From Alistipes sp. (GTDB lineage Bacteria; Bacteroidota; Bacteroidia; Bacteroidales; Rikenellaceae): 64,000 nt of DNA. Position numbers and translations under genes: made by a program. The notes beneath the pieces were generated by a model. The model was not told the DNA's origin. It made no database searches and saw only the letters and a list, made by a program, of their open reading frames with translations. Location of the stretch: assembly GCA_031285405.1 (NCBI GenBank), contig JAITWH010000044.1, positions 1 to 64,000 of the forward strand. Reading direction: 5' to 3'. Positions 16,801 through 26,225 of the stretch are shown piece by piece. Numbering within the stretch: position 1 is the first letter of the stretch; each line of letters starts with the position of its first letter.

Positions 16801-19800
16801 GCCGCTCTCGCTGCTGATGGCGGGGTTCACTATGAGGCCCGGGCTGTCCTGCCACACCACCACCGCTTCGAGGTCGCTTGCCGCGATGTTCGTGACGTTG
16901 AGGATGTAGGGCGAGTTGATGGGTTGGTTGGCGTGGTTGACGAAGGTCTGCAACACGTTGCTGTTCGCGGTGCCCGTATACCTGTACGCCGCCTCGTTGC
17001 GCGCGCCGTTGATGATGGCGTTGCCGTAGATGAGCGGCAGGCTGTAGTTGCCCGCGGCGTTCACTATGTAGCTGTTGGCGGTGTTGCGCTGCGCCGGATC
17101 GTAGCTGTACGACAGGTCTCTGCGCGCCGTCACCACCGGTGCGCCCTTCAGGGCGACATCCTCGGTGTTGGTGCTCACCCCCGAGAATGGCTGCACGGCG
17201 ACGGTGGGTGTCGCGGAGCTCCGGTCGATGGCGAGCCACGCGGGGGCGGGGTCATCGAACAGGCCGTCAGTGTCGGTGTCGTAACCGGTGATCTCCCACG
17301 GGGCATTGAGGTCGCCGTCGGCGCGGCTCGTCACTTCGAGGGGCTTCACTCCCCCGCCGTACTCAAATGTCACATCCTTGCCCCTGATCCCCGCGCTCTG
17401 TATGCAGCGGATGGGGTAACCGTGGTTTTGTGTTGAAATGGATGAAGCTACGGCGTAGCCTCTGTTACTGGAACCAGGAAGCGGGTCGGGGGTAAATTTA
17501 AGATTATCGAGGAGTTGAGACGACCAGTAGTAGCCGAACTCTCCCTGATTGCCACTGCCGCCGGGTACCACCCCTGTGGAGGCTGAGCGGAATCCGGCGG
17601 CGGGAAGTCGCGCCTCCGTTTCGGGACTCTTGGGGAAAGCGGCGTAACCCGGATTGGAGGCGTTCTTGCCGTTGGCGGTCCAGATATAATCCGTGCCGGC
17701 ATTACTAACATCCTCAACCCCGACGAAACCGGCATAATCGATGTTGTCATGAGCGGTCGGCATGCGCCACTCGGAGCCGAAAAATACGCACGGGTCGCCG
17801 ATGCCCTGCTCCGAATAGGTGGTGGCAGGCAGTTTTTCGGTGAGCACGTCCGAGTGAGTCAATGTGACGCTCGCGTTAGTTCCGTCCTTTATTAAGTTCC
17901 ATGCGTCGGCATTCGTCTTGCCGGCCATGCTGTTTTTCAACCCGTTGAGGTCGTAGGTCTGTGACGCCACCGCGACGATGTCGTTCGAGTCGAACTTATT
18001 GTCGTTGTTGTAGCTGCTGGTCGCGACGAGCGAGCCCCACTTAAAGTAGGCGACGTGCACAAAATCTCTTGTTTGCGCACTGCCCGGCAGATCCCTGTCG
18101 CCGTCGAGCGTGAGCTCTCCCTTTTTCGGGCCTGTCACGTAGTAGCCGATCACCCCTTTCGGCGCCGGAACACCATTCGGGAGGTTGGGCACGCAACGGA
18201 CGGCTAAGCCGTAGCCGCTCGTGTAAGAATTACCGGCGATAACCCCTCTGTTACCGATTTCCAAATAGTATTTCCCTGAACCGGAACCAGGCGTGGACGT
18301 CCAATAGTCTCCGCCGACACCACTTTCGCTCACAGTGTTTGTGTCCCAAACGCCGTCTTCGTCACGGTATCCCGACGCGGGGACGAACATATCGCCATTG
18401 GGAGTAATCGCGCCGTAGCCCGTGACACCGGCATACGTAACCCCGATATCAATTGCTCTTGTGTATTGGGCAATAGATTCCCACCAAGGCTTATAACCGT
18501 CGGATGCTTGGGGGCCGAAAGGCGTGTAGGATCCATTGTATAGCTTGGTACTCGTCCACGGGTGACCGGTGGGCGTCATCCACTCGCCGCCGGTGATCTC
18601 GTCGCACACGTCGCCGTAGCCCATCGTCTCGTCTTCGGACTGCGAGCCGGTGAAACTGCTCCACGTCGTGATGTCGGGCCCGGCGTACTCGTGGTTAACC
18701 CACACCACGTCGTCAACGCTCCAAGTGTCGCCTTTACGATGCGCGTTCACGTCGAGAGCTCCGCCCAAAATAGCAACCATAGAACCCTCCTTGAAGTAGA
18801 CCACATATACCTCTTCATCCAACGGGCCACCCTCCACCTCGTCGATGAACAGATATGGTCTGCCGGTGTTGGGGTCGATCAGCCCCTTGTAGGTGCTGGA
18901 ACCTCGAATCGTCAACTCGCGCTCCTCAATGGGTTTATAGAGCTCCGAGCGCGCGATGCCCACCACCCCGGGAGGCGCCATCACATACTGATAGATGGGA
19001 GCCTGCCGCACCTCGACCATTTTGTGCATGTTGCCCGCCCTGACTGTGAACCATCCCACCTTATCTATATGAGTGTAGTTCGCGACGGTGGCGGTCACAG
19101 TCACATTGACGGGAGCGCTGCCGGACACAGCATTCACGGGCGAGACGCTGAACCAGTCGAACTCGACGTCGGTCTCGGGGTCGATCCCCTTTTCTATCTT
19201 CCAACCATCCTTGTCGTCCGTCTTGTAGTTGGTGGATATCTGCATGGGGGCCGAATTGCCGATGGCGCCGCCAATCTCGACCTCGCCCTTGTCTGTCTGC
19301 AGCCAATACTCGCCGATCATGGTGACGTCGCGGCCGTTGCCGTTCCACGGGAGCACGTCGACGACGAAGTTCGCCGCGTTGGGCATAATCGTGACGCCGT
19401 AGTTGTAGATGTAGTTCATCGCCATGTCGGGCGCGGCGTCCAGCGGAATCTCGTAGTCCGGGCGCGCGGTGCCGTTCACGGTGGTCTTGATGACCAACTT
19501 CATCCCCACCGTCGTCTGCGGAATCACGATCATGTCGCCCGCCGTGGTGGTGGATGTGGTTGCGGTGATGAGCGACTCCAGATCTTCGTCGAGGGCGAGG
19601 TCGCGAATGTGGGCGTCGTCCATGACGTGATGACCGGCGGCCTTGGTGGCGAGGTCGGGAGTCCACACCCCCACCGCCTCGTTGCCGTACTTGACATCGT
19701 CGACAACGAGTGTGCCCTTTGTAACGATGCCACGCACCTCGATGCCGGTGACCTTCACCACGTCGCCGTTGTCGAATCCTGCGATGCGGGCCGAGAACTG

Positions 19801-20493
19801 CATGCGGCTGAGGGCGTGATGGAACACGAGCCCCACGGCACCGTCGGGCGCACCCGTTCCGGCGCCCTGCTTGGCGGTCTCGGGCGTCAGCGACTCGGTG
19901 ACGGCAAACATCAGGTCGATATGCTTTTCGCTCTCGGCGGGCGCGTTGTACACGATACTCATCTTCTTGTCGGTGGCGCTGACTGTGGGTGCTGCGAGGC
20001 CGCCGTTGTTGCTCGCGTCGACATTTTTAGTGGCGTCGGAACCCATGTAGGGGTAGTATGCGAAGAAGGAGAGTTTCTCGTCGTTGCCCGAGGGCCACAC
20101 CGCCTGCGGGGAGTAGTTGTAGACGGCGGTTTCGGCACTGGTGTCGGGGTCGACATGGGTGTCTCTGGTGACGGGAGTGTTGTTGGCGAGGCCGTCGTAG
20201 GCGCCCACTTCGGTGTCGTCGCTCAACAGCGCGAACACCCCGAACGACTTTCCGTCGGGGATCATACCTTTATTTTCGTTGCCTGTGCCCGGCACGTTTT
20301 CGATGGGGTGGCCATCCATTGCACGTGTTGCGGCGGGAGTATACTCGGCGACACCCTCGGAGAATATCACACCGGTGGCGTCGGGCGTTGGGTGCGTGCG
20401 ATCGAACCCGCCGTCGGTGATGCACGACGCGAGGGTTGCGATGGCAGCTATGGCGGCCGTACGGATGAAGTTTTTCATATAACTACTCTTCAT
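13810..20493 (-). CDS. Giant fimbrillin-family lipoprotein 2
   Basis: 2227 residues (an internal ATG at 20478, MKNFIRTAA, is an equally good start). Lipobox LASC. Residues about 25-390 are a fimbrillin family (Mfa-like) domain with YTPAATR|AM as a possible Arg cleavage site and FHHALSRMQFSARI. A BACON-like repeat follows. FSM-like modules start near 503 (APPGVVG), 775 (APKGVIG) and 1580 (AAPGVIG); the NTANSYIVNAAG module is near 1138 and the QWGRKDPMP module near 1361. Residues about 1890-2100 hold BACON/Ig-like domains (PAQQEITVTQDAAPPFI). The C-terminal 100 residues are unlike giant 1 but match giant 3 (PIASIR). Probably a surface or pilus-tip adhesin in the same operon as the fimbrillin. 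Confidence 0.85.
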   Translation of the reverse strand: MKSSYMKNFIRTAAIAAIATLASCITDGGFDRTHPTPDATGVIFSEGVAEYTPAATRAMDGHPIENVPGTGNENKGMIPDGKSFGVFALLSDDTEVGAYDGLANNTPVTRDTHVDPDTSAETAVYNYSPQAVWPSGNDEKLSFFAYYPYMGSDATKNVDASNNGGLAAPTVSATDKKMSIVYNAPAESEKHIDLMFAVTESLTPETAKQGAGTGAPDGAVGLVFHHALSRMQFSARIAGFDNGDVVKVTGIEVRGIVTKGTLVVDDVKYGNEAVGVWTPDLATKAAGHHVMDDAHIRDLALDEDLESLITATTSTTTAGDMIVIPQTTVGMKLVIKTTVNGTARPDYEIPLDAAPDMAMNYIYNYGVTIMPNAANFVVDVLPWNGNGRDVTMIGEYWLQTDKGEVEIGGAIGNSAPMQISTNYKTDDKDGWKIEKGIDPETDVEFDWFSVSPVNAVSGSAPVNVTVTATVANYTHIDKVGWFTVRAGNMHKMVEVRQAPIYQYVMAPPGVVGIARSELYKPIEERELTIRGSSTYKGLIDPNTGRPYLFIDEVEGGPLDEEVYVVYFKEGSMVAILGGALDVNAHRKGDTWSVDDVVWVNHEYAGPDITTWSSFTGSQSEDETMGYGDVCDEITGGEWMTPTGHPWTSTKLYNGSYTPFGPQASDGYKPWWESIAQYTRAIDIGVTYAGVTGYGAITPNGDMFVPASGYRDEDGVWDTNTVSESGVGGDYWTSTPGSGSGKYYLEIGNRGVIAGNSYTSGYGLAVRCVPNLPNGVPAPKGVIGYYVTGPKKGELTLDGDRDLPGSAQTRDFVHVAYFKWGSLVATSSYNNDNKFDSNDIVAVASQTYDLNGLKNSMAGKTNADAWNLIKDGTNASVTLTHSDVLTEKLPATTYSEQGIGDPCVFFGSEWRMPTAHDNIDYAGFVGVEDVSNAGTDYIWTANGKNASNPGYAAFPKSPETEARLPAAGFRSASTGVVPGGSGNQGEFGYYWSSQLLDNLKFTPDPLPGSSNRGYAVASSISTQNHGYPIRCIQSAGIRGKDVTFEYGGGVKPLEVTSRADGDLNAPWEITGYDTDTDGLFDDPAPAWLAIDRSSATPTVAVQPFSGVSTNTEDVALKGAPVVTARRDLSYSYDPAQRNTANSYIVNAAGNYSLPLIYGNAIINGARNEAAYRYTGTANSNVLQTFVNHANQPINSPYILNVTNIAASDLEAVVVWQDSPGLIVNPAISSESGEAMLHFDVPQSHIAQGNAIVAVRQNDPAKTILWSWHIWVTPLVKADAASREHDKTVNFQKYTYNFMKYNLGWMTKRTVKYGAGSGNDQPRAVRVRIEQTGDTDAGPAEFTVTHNSGSVSFEAVNPSFQWGRKDPMPAGTGVENVERNLYGELLFSRTVGATDITSAIRNPWIFIANDTNDWLAGGIHANMRNLWSANNTVFTVNDNEVIKTVYDPSPVGFKVPESGSTTGFTSDGENKYDSTSNTVNGTWQTLPTKGWNFYLDETKSGTAFWPSTESRGTISGNDGMLGGVGVAGNYWFANPAANNTGRVMWITNTQTHPENGQSRSQGFAVRPVKDEAPIPPPFVALNLAAPGVIGYIKGTDELTLAGSKEFKYTDVATGADRVSTEEFGPISNETVYVAYFKFGSLIALSSEDRGDDTFIPSKDVIRVPEGFTKSSITGYTSLSQPQYANIPPNVPAYLVADFSGNKKNISHPDYNTQTNWKAGKGDPCIYYFGRDDAIYDEFDKGWRLPVGGIANGGWNGGSFGTSSSTGGILWAATGGAAWTQLENTSVTPTVIIDGAVAGNGAGQNDWTMYLTAAGYRRHNQDYGDIYIQGKIGSYWSSTAQSINTSTQNAFGYSMSFENEERLLPVFPNGNSQGTNTGSGLPVRCVLPPQVLTVVQDGGNIPHDGGEDQEFTVTASNDGRGNNVEYEILYPNGSGGWQSTKPANLSWLKDASLWTPMPSGIRQGAQPNTALQPRSTKLLVRQKSGAKPAQQEITVTQDAAPPFINVDKTSLTFDHTNLTQQTFTVTSNVAWSLPADFEVPDWLNINTTSGSAGTTIVRVSPKSTNRDLDNNPAVSLAIHPVAKSRLTDLVFTAVDFPATTATVGVTQKSDCPIASIRLYDGTWDGTIWRYKVRIVVDGTPDPGYNFSFGFERQTDGLLSPSWYLMPEGGGTSTMQITTPGTYVNWSNMPTFSIDYTIDPLIGLCYRHNAQTRRFEFVEFPKADYLWERDK

Positions 20494-20598
20494 TTTTCTC
20501 TGCTCCCTCTGTCGGGAGCGTATTTTTGGGCTCCCTTGTCGGGAGTGTTTTTCTTAGGGCGTTCTCCTAAATTGCGTCGGCTCTGGCGGCGGGTGCTG
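20494..20598. other. Spacer between giant genes 3 and 2
   Basis: Contains two small hairpins (GCTCCC/GGGAGC near 20507-20524 and CTCCC/GGGAG near 20531-20545) and a copy of CCTAAATTGCGTCGGCTC at 20566-20583. No standard promoter seen, so giant gene 2 is probably read through from upstream. Confidence 0.5.
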
Positions 20599-23500
20599 CT
20601 ACTCTTGGTCGCGATACCACTCGTAGGTGATCGGATTGTCGGCTAAAGCGTTGAAATTATAGCTGTCCAAAAGTGTAAAATTGCCGCCGTTTGTTGATTC
20701 ATAACCGATCCCTGTCAGGTTGTATTCGTACCAGCCATGCCCCCCATTCTCCTCTATACCTGCATAGTAACTTTGCGACTCTGTTCTCCCTGCAGCGTTT
20801 ATTGGCTGGTGATTATTGAACATCTGTACTCTATTACTATTGTTATTGTTTTGCTGCAGCACGATTCTGATAGCCGCCCCCGGAGCTTTGTCCAAGACAA
20901 CGATCAAACGGTATGCGATTCCTTCGGTCGAGTCGATTTCGCCCGTGGGCTCGATGCGGATAGACGCTATCGGGTTGTCGGACTTGTGCATCACCTTCAC
21001 CGTCTTCGAGACCCCCGGGCTCCCCGAAGTGGTCGCGAATGTGAGGTCGGCCAATTTGCTATTCGGCGTCGTGTTGGCCGCCGTCGGTCTCACTGTTACG
21101 GTTGTCGTTCCTGCAGTGCCGCTCGAAGGAGAGACTGTGAAATCGCCCTGAAGAGTGTTGTTGTCCGACATGCTCCACGTCGTGTTCGACGTCACGGTGA
21201 ACGTCTTCGCAGTGGTGGTGCTATTCGCAGGCTCGAAAGTCAGCGACGTCGAGCTGACCTCGATGAACGGCAGCGCGGCATCCTGCGTCACCGTGATCTC
21301 CTGCTGCGCGGGCTTGTCGCCACTGGTCTGGCGCACCAACAGCGTGACGCTGCGGGTCGACAGGCTGGGATTAGCTGCCAACGTCACCCAGATATTCTTA
21401 ATATCAGTCTTGATCATGACATCTGTTACCCAACTGAGCTCAGCCGGGCGACTCGAAGTCCAACCGCCGCTGCCGTTCGGATAGAGGACTGTGTACGGGA
21501 CATCGTTTCCGCTACCGTCGCTGCTCTCTGTGACAGAGAATTGTTTAATTGAACTCCCGTCGGCGAAAACATTGTCTCCGTTGATGGGCACCACGGTGAG
21601 CTTCGCCGGCGCCACCGGCGCGATGTCCTGTATCGGGCGCGCCGCGAAACCTTTGGCACGACCGTCTCTGTACGTCGTGGGAGCTAATCCAGAATTTGGA
21701 ACGCTCAAACCGTACGAATATCCATCGCTAACACCATTATAATGCGAAGCCGCCGTCCAGTAGAAGCCGCCGGTTCCCACACCATCAGGACCCGGCGTTA
21801 GAAGCCCTAACACAGGGAAATATATAGGATTGCTTTTCTGGGCGGGGGTTGAATATAATTTCCCGGGGCTCTCCGCCTTCATGCCTGAGAAAGCCTGACC
21901 CGGAGGCATCTTATAGCCCGCCGGACTGGGGTCGTAAATCGTTTTCACCACATTGTTATCGTGCTTCCCAAAATTGGATGTGTTGGTGGCGGTGTCCCAC
22001 AAATTGACGTAAAACGATTCGTCCCAAACATTCCAACCTGGATCATATCCTGGATAATAGCGACCGATTATGGACATGGGATTCTGTATGTGCCTACTCA
22101 ACGGCTGCGACGGATTGTGACCTGTGTCTGAATAATCAATCTCGCCGTACACATACGACGTACCGTCTATTTTGTTGCCGTAGTATTTGGTGGACGGTAT
22201 CCCCCCCCAGTGCATATTCTGATCGAAGAAGACCGCAGGCATCGGGTCTTTGCGCCCCCACTGATAGTAGGTGTGCCCCTCATTTACGGCATCACGTATG
22301 CCGCCGGAGTCCTGTGTCACGTTGAAGGTCTTGGTCTGCGCGTTGGCGACGCCCACCTGACGGATGCGCACCTGCATCTTGCGCGGCTTCGAGCCGTAGT
22401 TCATCTCGTCGCGTCCCGCGATGTAACCCAGATTGGCCTTCATTAGTTTGTACTTGTAGCCGGCGGCGCTTGTGATCTCGTCGAACTCGGGGTTGGCGAC
22501 GTTCACCCTGTCGGCGGGCGTCACCCAAATCTGCCAACTCCACATGATAGTCCCCGCCGCGTTGCGCACGGCGATCATGGCGTTGCCCGCCGTGATGGTT
22601 GCGTTCGGCACATCGAACTCGATGAACTGCATCCCGCTCTCCGTCACGAGTGTCGGCGACACCAACACGAGGCCCGGTGCGTCCTGCCACACCACAGTAG
22701 CGTTGTTGGCGGCAGCGGGAATCTGTCCATCACTCGGGATGGGCAAATCGTCGTACCCCACGAAGTTTTGGAGCACAAAACTCGGGTTAGTGGCATCCGG
22801 CGCAGATGTGAACGCCGCGGTGTTGACGGCCCCATCCTTGATTGCGTTGCCATACACGAGCGGCAGTTTGTAGCGGCCGGCGGCGTTGATGACGTAGGTG
22901 TTGGCGGTGTTGCGCCGCGACGGATCGAGATCCATCGACACGTCGTGCCGCGCGCCCGTGGGGTTCACCACGTTGGCTTGCTTCAGCTTGGTGTCGTCGT
23001 CGTTGAGCGTCCCTTCGTTGCCGCGCGCCTGAGCCATGATGTACGACTTGGCCGCGCCCGTGCCCTGCGTGATCGACACCCACGGAGAGTCGTTGAAGTC
23101 GCCGTCGAAGTTGTCGGCTGCGTCGGCCACGTCGTAGCCCACCACCTCCCACGCGACGGGGGTCGTGCCGTCGGCGTCGAGGCTGCTGACGTTGAGCTGC
23201 TTGGTGCCGCCCCAGTAATCGAACGTCACGTCGCCGGCGTTGAGAGTCGGCTTGGGCGGCGCGAGGCAGCGGACGGGGCGGATTTGGGTGTGGGTGTTGG
23301 TCTCGTCTCCCTGCGCTCCCGCATCGGGGCCTTTCGGGCCACTTATAGGATACACCTTCACGCTGCTTTCGTGGCTGTCTTTCAGCCAGTAGCCTCCGAC
23401 CAATTGCCCACCCATATTACCATCCTTGAGTTCGTACCACATGGGTATAAACATCGACCATATCGGATTGCCGGTAGCGTCAACGACAACCGCACCGCTC

Positions 23501-26196
23501 TCGGGGAATTTGTTGTACTCCGGCTTGGTGGGGTCGATCCATAGGGCGTCGGTATAATCGTTTGGAGTGATGTTGTATATCGACGACGGCTTCCCGTCGT
23601 ACCACTCAGTTTTCGTCGGAATTCTCCACTCGCCCTCACCTGCCTTGTCGCTGTAAAAGTCGCACGGGTCGCCCCACGCCTCGGCAGGATTGCTCCACCA
23701 TGTGGTGCCATTATAATTATGCCATCCCGGACGGTTGGCATTCGGAAGTCCGGGAGGTGTGCCGCCATTGCCACCGTTCAGATATGAGGGGTAGGTCGCA
23801 ACAACTTGAGCCTTCAACGCATCGAGTCCTATATAGTGGTCTCCAATCTCGGGGGCGGCGATAATGTCGTCGGGAGTAAGCCAAACTCCATCATTCGCAC
23901 TACCCGGAAGCTGCCAGTCGCGGCTGCTGTAAGCCACCAGCGAGCCGAACTTGAATCGGGCGATGTAGACCGGTTGGTCGTAGAGGCCTCCGTCGGGGCC
24001 CGGGAAGAGGTTGTCGGCGACCTCCTCGACCGGCGTGCCGGCAAACGCCGACGAACCGCGCAGCGTGATCTGACCCTTATTGGGGCCGTCGGCCACGTAA
24101 CCCAGAATCCCGGGCGCGGCGTGCACTCCCACCGGCAGCGGCGCCTCCTCGAACGGCACGCAGCGAATGGGCAGGCCTATGGAGAAAGTTTCAGGCTGAT
24201 TGATTCCCCCGTTCTCGCCGATAAAAACGCCATTAGTTTGAAGATGTATGTTGTATCCATCCGAATCGTCGAACGGTGTCGATGCCCAGTAGATTCCTGC
24301 CTGGTTGCCAAATTCGTTGACCAGGCCATCATTATCCGACCGACCGGCGAAAGGCATGAACATAGACCAATCCTCGCCGCTGCCGTTGCCCGCCACAGCG
24401 CCGTTGATGGGAAGGTTTTCCGCACCGCCGGCGGCAACGTAGCGGGCGCCGTTGCTGAGCCCCCAGTCCGGCCCGTTGTCGGTACTTTCGCTAAATGAGA
24501 GGCCGTCGTTCCAACCGTTCTCGGTACGGCGGGGGGTCATGTAGCGGGTCTGGGCGGTACCGCCGGAAGCAAACCAGCACGGATCGCCCAATCCGGCGGC
24601 GACGTTGGCTTCGGTGTTCTCGGGCCAGCCGGTGGTGTTGTCGGCGTGGACAATCTTCGCCCACCTCTCCTCAGGGTCGACGGTGGTCTTGACCGCACCC
24701 AACAGCGGCACGAAGTTGTACTCCTCGGGCGCCCACATCACGTCGTCGACCTCGAACTCGTCCACATTCGCACCGTTGCCCACCCCCACGAGCGAGCCCC
24801 ACTTGAAGTAGGCCGTGAAGACCTGATCGTTGGATATGGGGCCGAACTCCAGCGTGCTCACCCCCGCCCCGCCGGAGTTCGCGTCGCCGTTGGCGGCGGA
24901 TGTGTTTTTATACTCGCGCGAGCCGACGAGGGTCAGTTCGCCCGTGCGCGCGTTGACGCCCAACACCCCGGGGGCTGCCGGCACGCCCTGGGTAGGCAGT
25001 ATCAGTCCGCGGTCGGACATGTTGACCTTGCGCTCTCCCTCCCAGTCGATCACGATGATGTTGGTGAACACTATGTCGTCCTCCTCGACCGTGGCGTTCA
25101 GCTCCAGAAACGTGTTGCGCGGCAGCGAGTAGGTCTTCTCGCCGTCGTCGCCCAAGTACCAGATCGGGGCGTTTTTGCCGGTGCCTTGGATTGGGTCGCC
25201 GCCGCCGTCGCGATTCGCGAATATCTCAATGGACGCGGCGTTCTCCTCCTTGTCGTTGACGGGGCCGAGTATGCGCTCGGGCATCAAAATGCTGTACGAG
25301 ACTATCCACTCGCCGGTGGGGTCGTTGTTCTCGTCGAGCTTGGGATGCTCGTAGCCGTAGATTTTACCCTCGATTGTGCTCGATTCGAGTGTAAATCCGT
25401 TCGATTGTGTTATTCCCACATGCTCATAATTGTCGATGCGCGGCATAATATAGGCCGAGGCGGAGAGGTCATAGAGGTAGATATCTCTGAATTCATTGAT
25501 ATATTTAGTGTACTGCGTGGCGGTGAGTGTCAGGTTGATGTCGAGCCGCACCCCCACCCTGTCCAACGCCACGGGCCACTTGTCGGTGTAGGTGATCGAT
25601 CCGACTTTGGCTGTGTTGTTGCCGATAATCTCCACCTTCGGCACGTGGGTCACCATCGGGATTCTGTCGGAGTACCAACGAGGATTCAGACTCTGAATAT
25701 CCGTCGACCAGCTGTACGGGAACGACTTCCCGAAGAACGCCAACTCGCGCAACTCGCCCATGGTGTCGTAGTTGCTCTCGTCGGCCAACGCCGCGACCAA
25801 GTCGGGATCGAGCGTTGCGTCATTCGGTTCGTTGGCGATGAACACCACGTCGTAGGTGCCGGTGTATACGTTGAGCAGGAGCTCCTGCGAGGGCGAGTCG
25901 CCCTGGCCGTCGTCACCTCCCTGCATCTCGCCGCTGAGAGCGTTCGAGTCGAAGAATCCGTCCCACACTAATCGGTTTGTCTGGCTGTCGTAGCCCAACA
26001 CGCGCAGCGACTTTACCGCACGGTCGTTCGCAGTACCCGGGTTGGTCTGACCGGAACGCGTGAGACTGGCCCCATCGAGTGTGATCGTCACCCGCTGCCC
26101 GTCTTGCCTCACTTCAAAATCGGCGTCACGCACGCATGACACACTTGTCAGCGCCGCGGCCGCGAGAAGAAAGGCTATTTTCAATACATTTCTCAT
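20599..26196 (-). CDS. Giant fimbrillin-type lipoprotein 3
   Basis: 1865 residues from the ATG at 26196 (MRNVLKIAFLLAAAAL, lipobox TSVSC). The frame is open to 27024 but that part lies inside the upstream anchor gene. The N-terminal ~390 residues are Mfa/Fim-like (LTR|SGQTNPG possible cleavage site, then VKSLRVLGYD). FSM-like modules start near 402 (AAPGVLG) and 690 (AAPGILG); NTANTYVINAAG near 1098; QWGRKDPMP near 1314; Ig/BACON domains about 1530-1740 (TFTVTSNTTWSM); a unique C-terminus ending in TYEWYRDQE. First of the three giants after the anchor gene, in the position where accessory/tip pilins lie in Mfa operons. Confidence 0.85.
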   Translation of the reverse strand: MRNVLKIAFLLAAAALTSVSCVRDADFEVRQDGQRVTITLDGASLTRSGQTNPGTANDRAVKSLRVLGYDSQTNRLVWDGFFDSNALSGEMQGGDDGQGDSPSQELLLNVYTGTYDVVFIANEPNDATLDPDLVAALADESNYDTMGELRELAFFGKSFPYSWSTDIQSLNPRWYSDRIPMVTHVPKVEIIGNNTAKVGSITYTDKWPVALDRVGVRLDINLTLTATQYTKYINEFRDIYLYDLSASAYIMPRIDNYEHVGITQSNGFTLESSTIEGKIYGYEHPKLDENNDPTGEWIVSYSILMPERILGPVNDKEENAASIEIFANRDGGGDPIQGTGKNAPIWYLGDDGEKTYSLPRNTFLELNATVEEDDIVFTNIIVIDWEGERKVNMSDRGLILPTQGVPAAPGVLGVNARTGELTLVGSREYKNTSAANGDANSGGAGVSTLEFGPISNDQVFTAYFKWGSLVGVGNGANVDEFEVDDVMWAPEEYNFVPLLGAVKTTVDPEERWAKIVHADNTTGWPENTEANVAAGLGDPCWFASGGTAQTRYMTPRRTENGWNDGLSFSESTDNGPDWGLSNGARYVAAGGAENLPINGAVAGNGSGEDWSMFMPFAGRSDNDGLVNEFGNQAGIYWASTPFDDSDGYNIHLQTNGVFIGENGGINQPETFSIGLPIRCVPFEEAPLPVGVHAAPGILGYVADGPNKGQITLRGSSAFAGTPVEEVADNLFPGPDGGLYDQPVYIARFKFGSLVAYSSRDWQLPGSANDGVWLTPDDIIAAPEIGDHYIGLDALKAQVVATYPSYLNGGNGGTPPGLPNANRPGWHNYNGTTWWSNPAEAWGDPCDFYSDKAGEGEWRIPTKTEWYDGKPSSIYNITPNDYTDALWIDPTKPEYNKFPESGAVVVDATGNPIWSMFIPMWYELKDGNMGGQLVGGYWLKDSHESSVKVYPISGPKGPDAGAQGDETNTHTQIRPVRCLAPPKPTLNAGDVTFDYWGGTKQLNVSSLDADGTTPVAWEVVGYDVADAADNFDGDFNDSPWVSITQGTGAAKSYIMAQARGNEGTLNDDDTKLKQANVVNPTGARHDVSMDLDPSRRNTANTYVINAAGRYKLPLVYGNAIKDGAVNTAAFTSAPDATNPSFVLQNFVGYDDLPIPSDGQIPAAANNATVVWQDAPGLVLVSPTLVTESGMQFIEFDVPNATITAGNAMIAVRNAAGTIMWSWQIWVTPADRVNVANPEFDEITSAAGYKYKLMKANLGYIAGRDEMNYGSKPRKMQVRIRQVGVANAQTKTFNVTQDSGGIRDAVNEGHTYYQWGRKDPMPAVFFDQNMHWGGIPSTKYYGNKIDGTSYVYGEIDYSDTGHNPSQPLSRHIQNPMSIIGRYYPGYDPGWNVWDESFYVNLWDTATNTSNFGKHDNNVVKTIYDPSPAGYKMPPGQAFSGMKAESPGKLYSTPAQKSNPIYFPVLGLLTPGPDGVGTGGFYWTAASHYNGVSDGYSYGLSVPNSGLAPTTYRDGRAKGFAARPIQDIAPVAPAKLTVVPINGDNVFADGSSIKQFSVTESSDGSGNDVPYTVLYPNGSGGWTSSRPAELSWVTDVMIKTDIKNIWVTLAANPSLSTRSVTLLVRQTSGDKPAQQEITVTQDAALPFIEVSSTSLTFEPANSTTTAKTFTVTSNTTWSMSDNNTLQGDFTVSPSSGTAGTTTVTVRPTAANTTPNSKLADLTFATTSGSPGVSKTVKVMHKSDNPIASIRIEPTGEIDSTEGIAYRLIVVLDKAPGAAIRIVLQQNNNNSNRVQMFNNHQPINAAGRTESQSYYAGIEENGGHGWYEYNLTGIGYESTNGGNFTLLDSYNFNALADNPITYEWYRDQE

Positions 26197-26225
26197 CTTC
26201 TGTACGTGGTTTTCCCTCCCCAACG

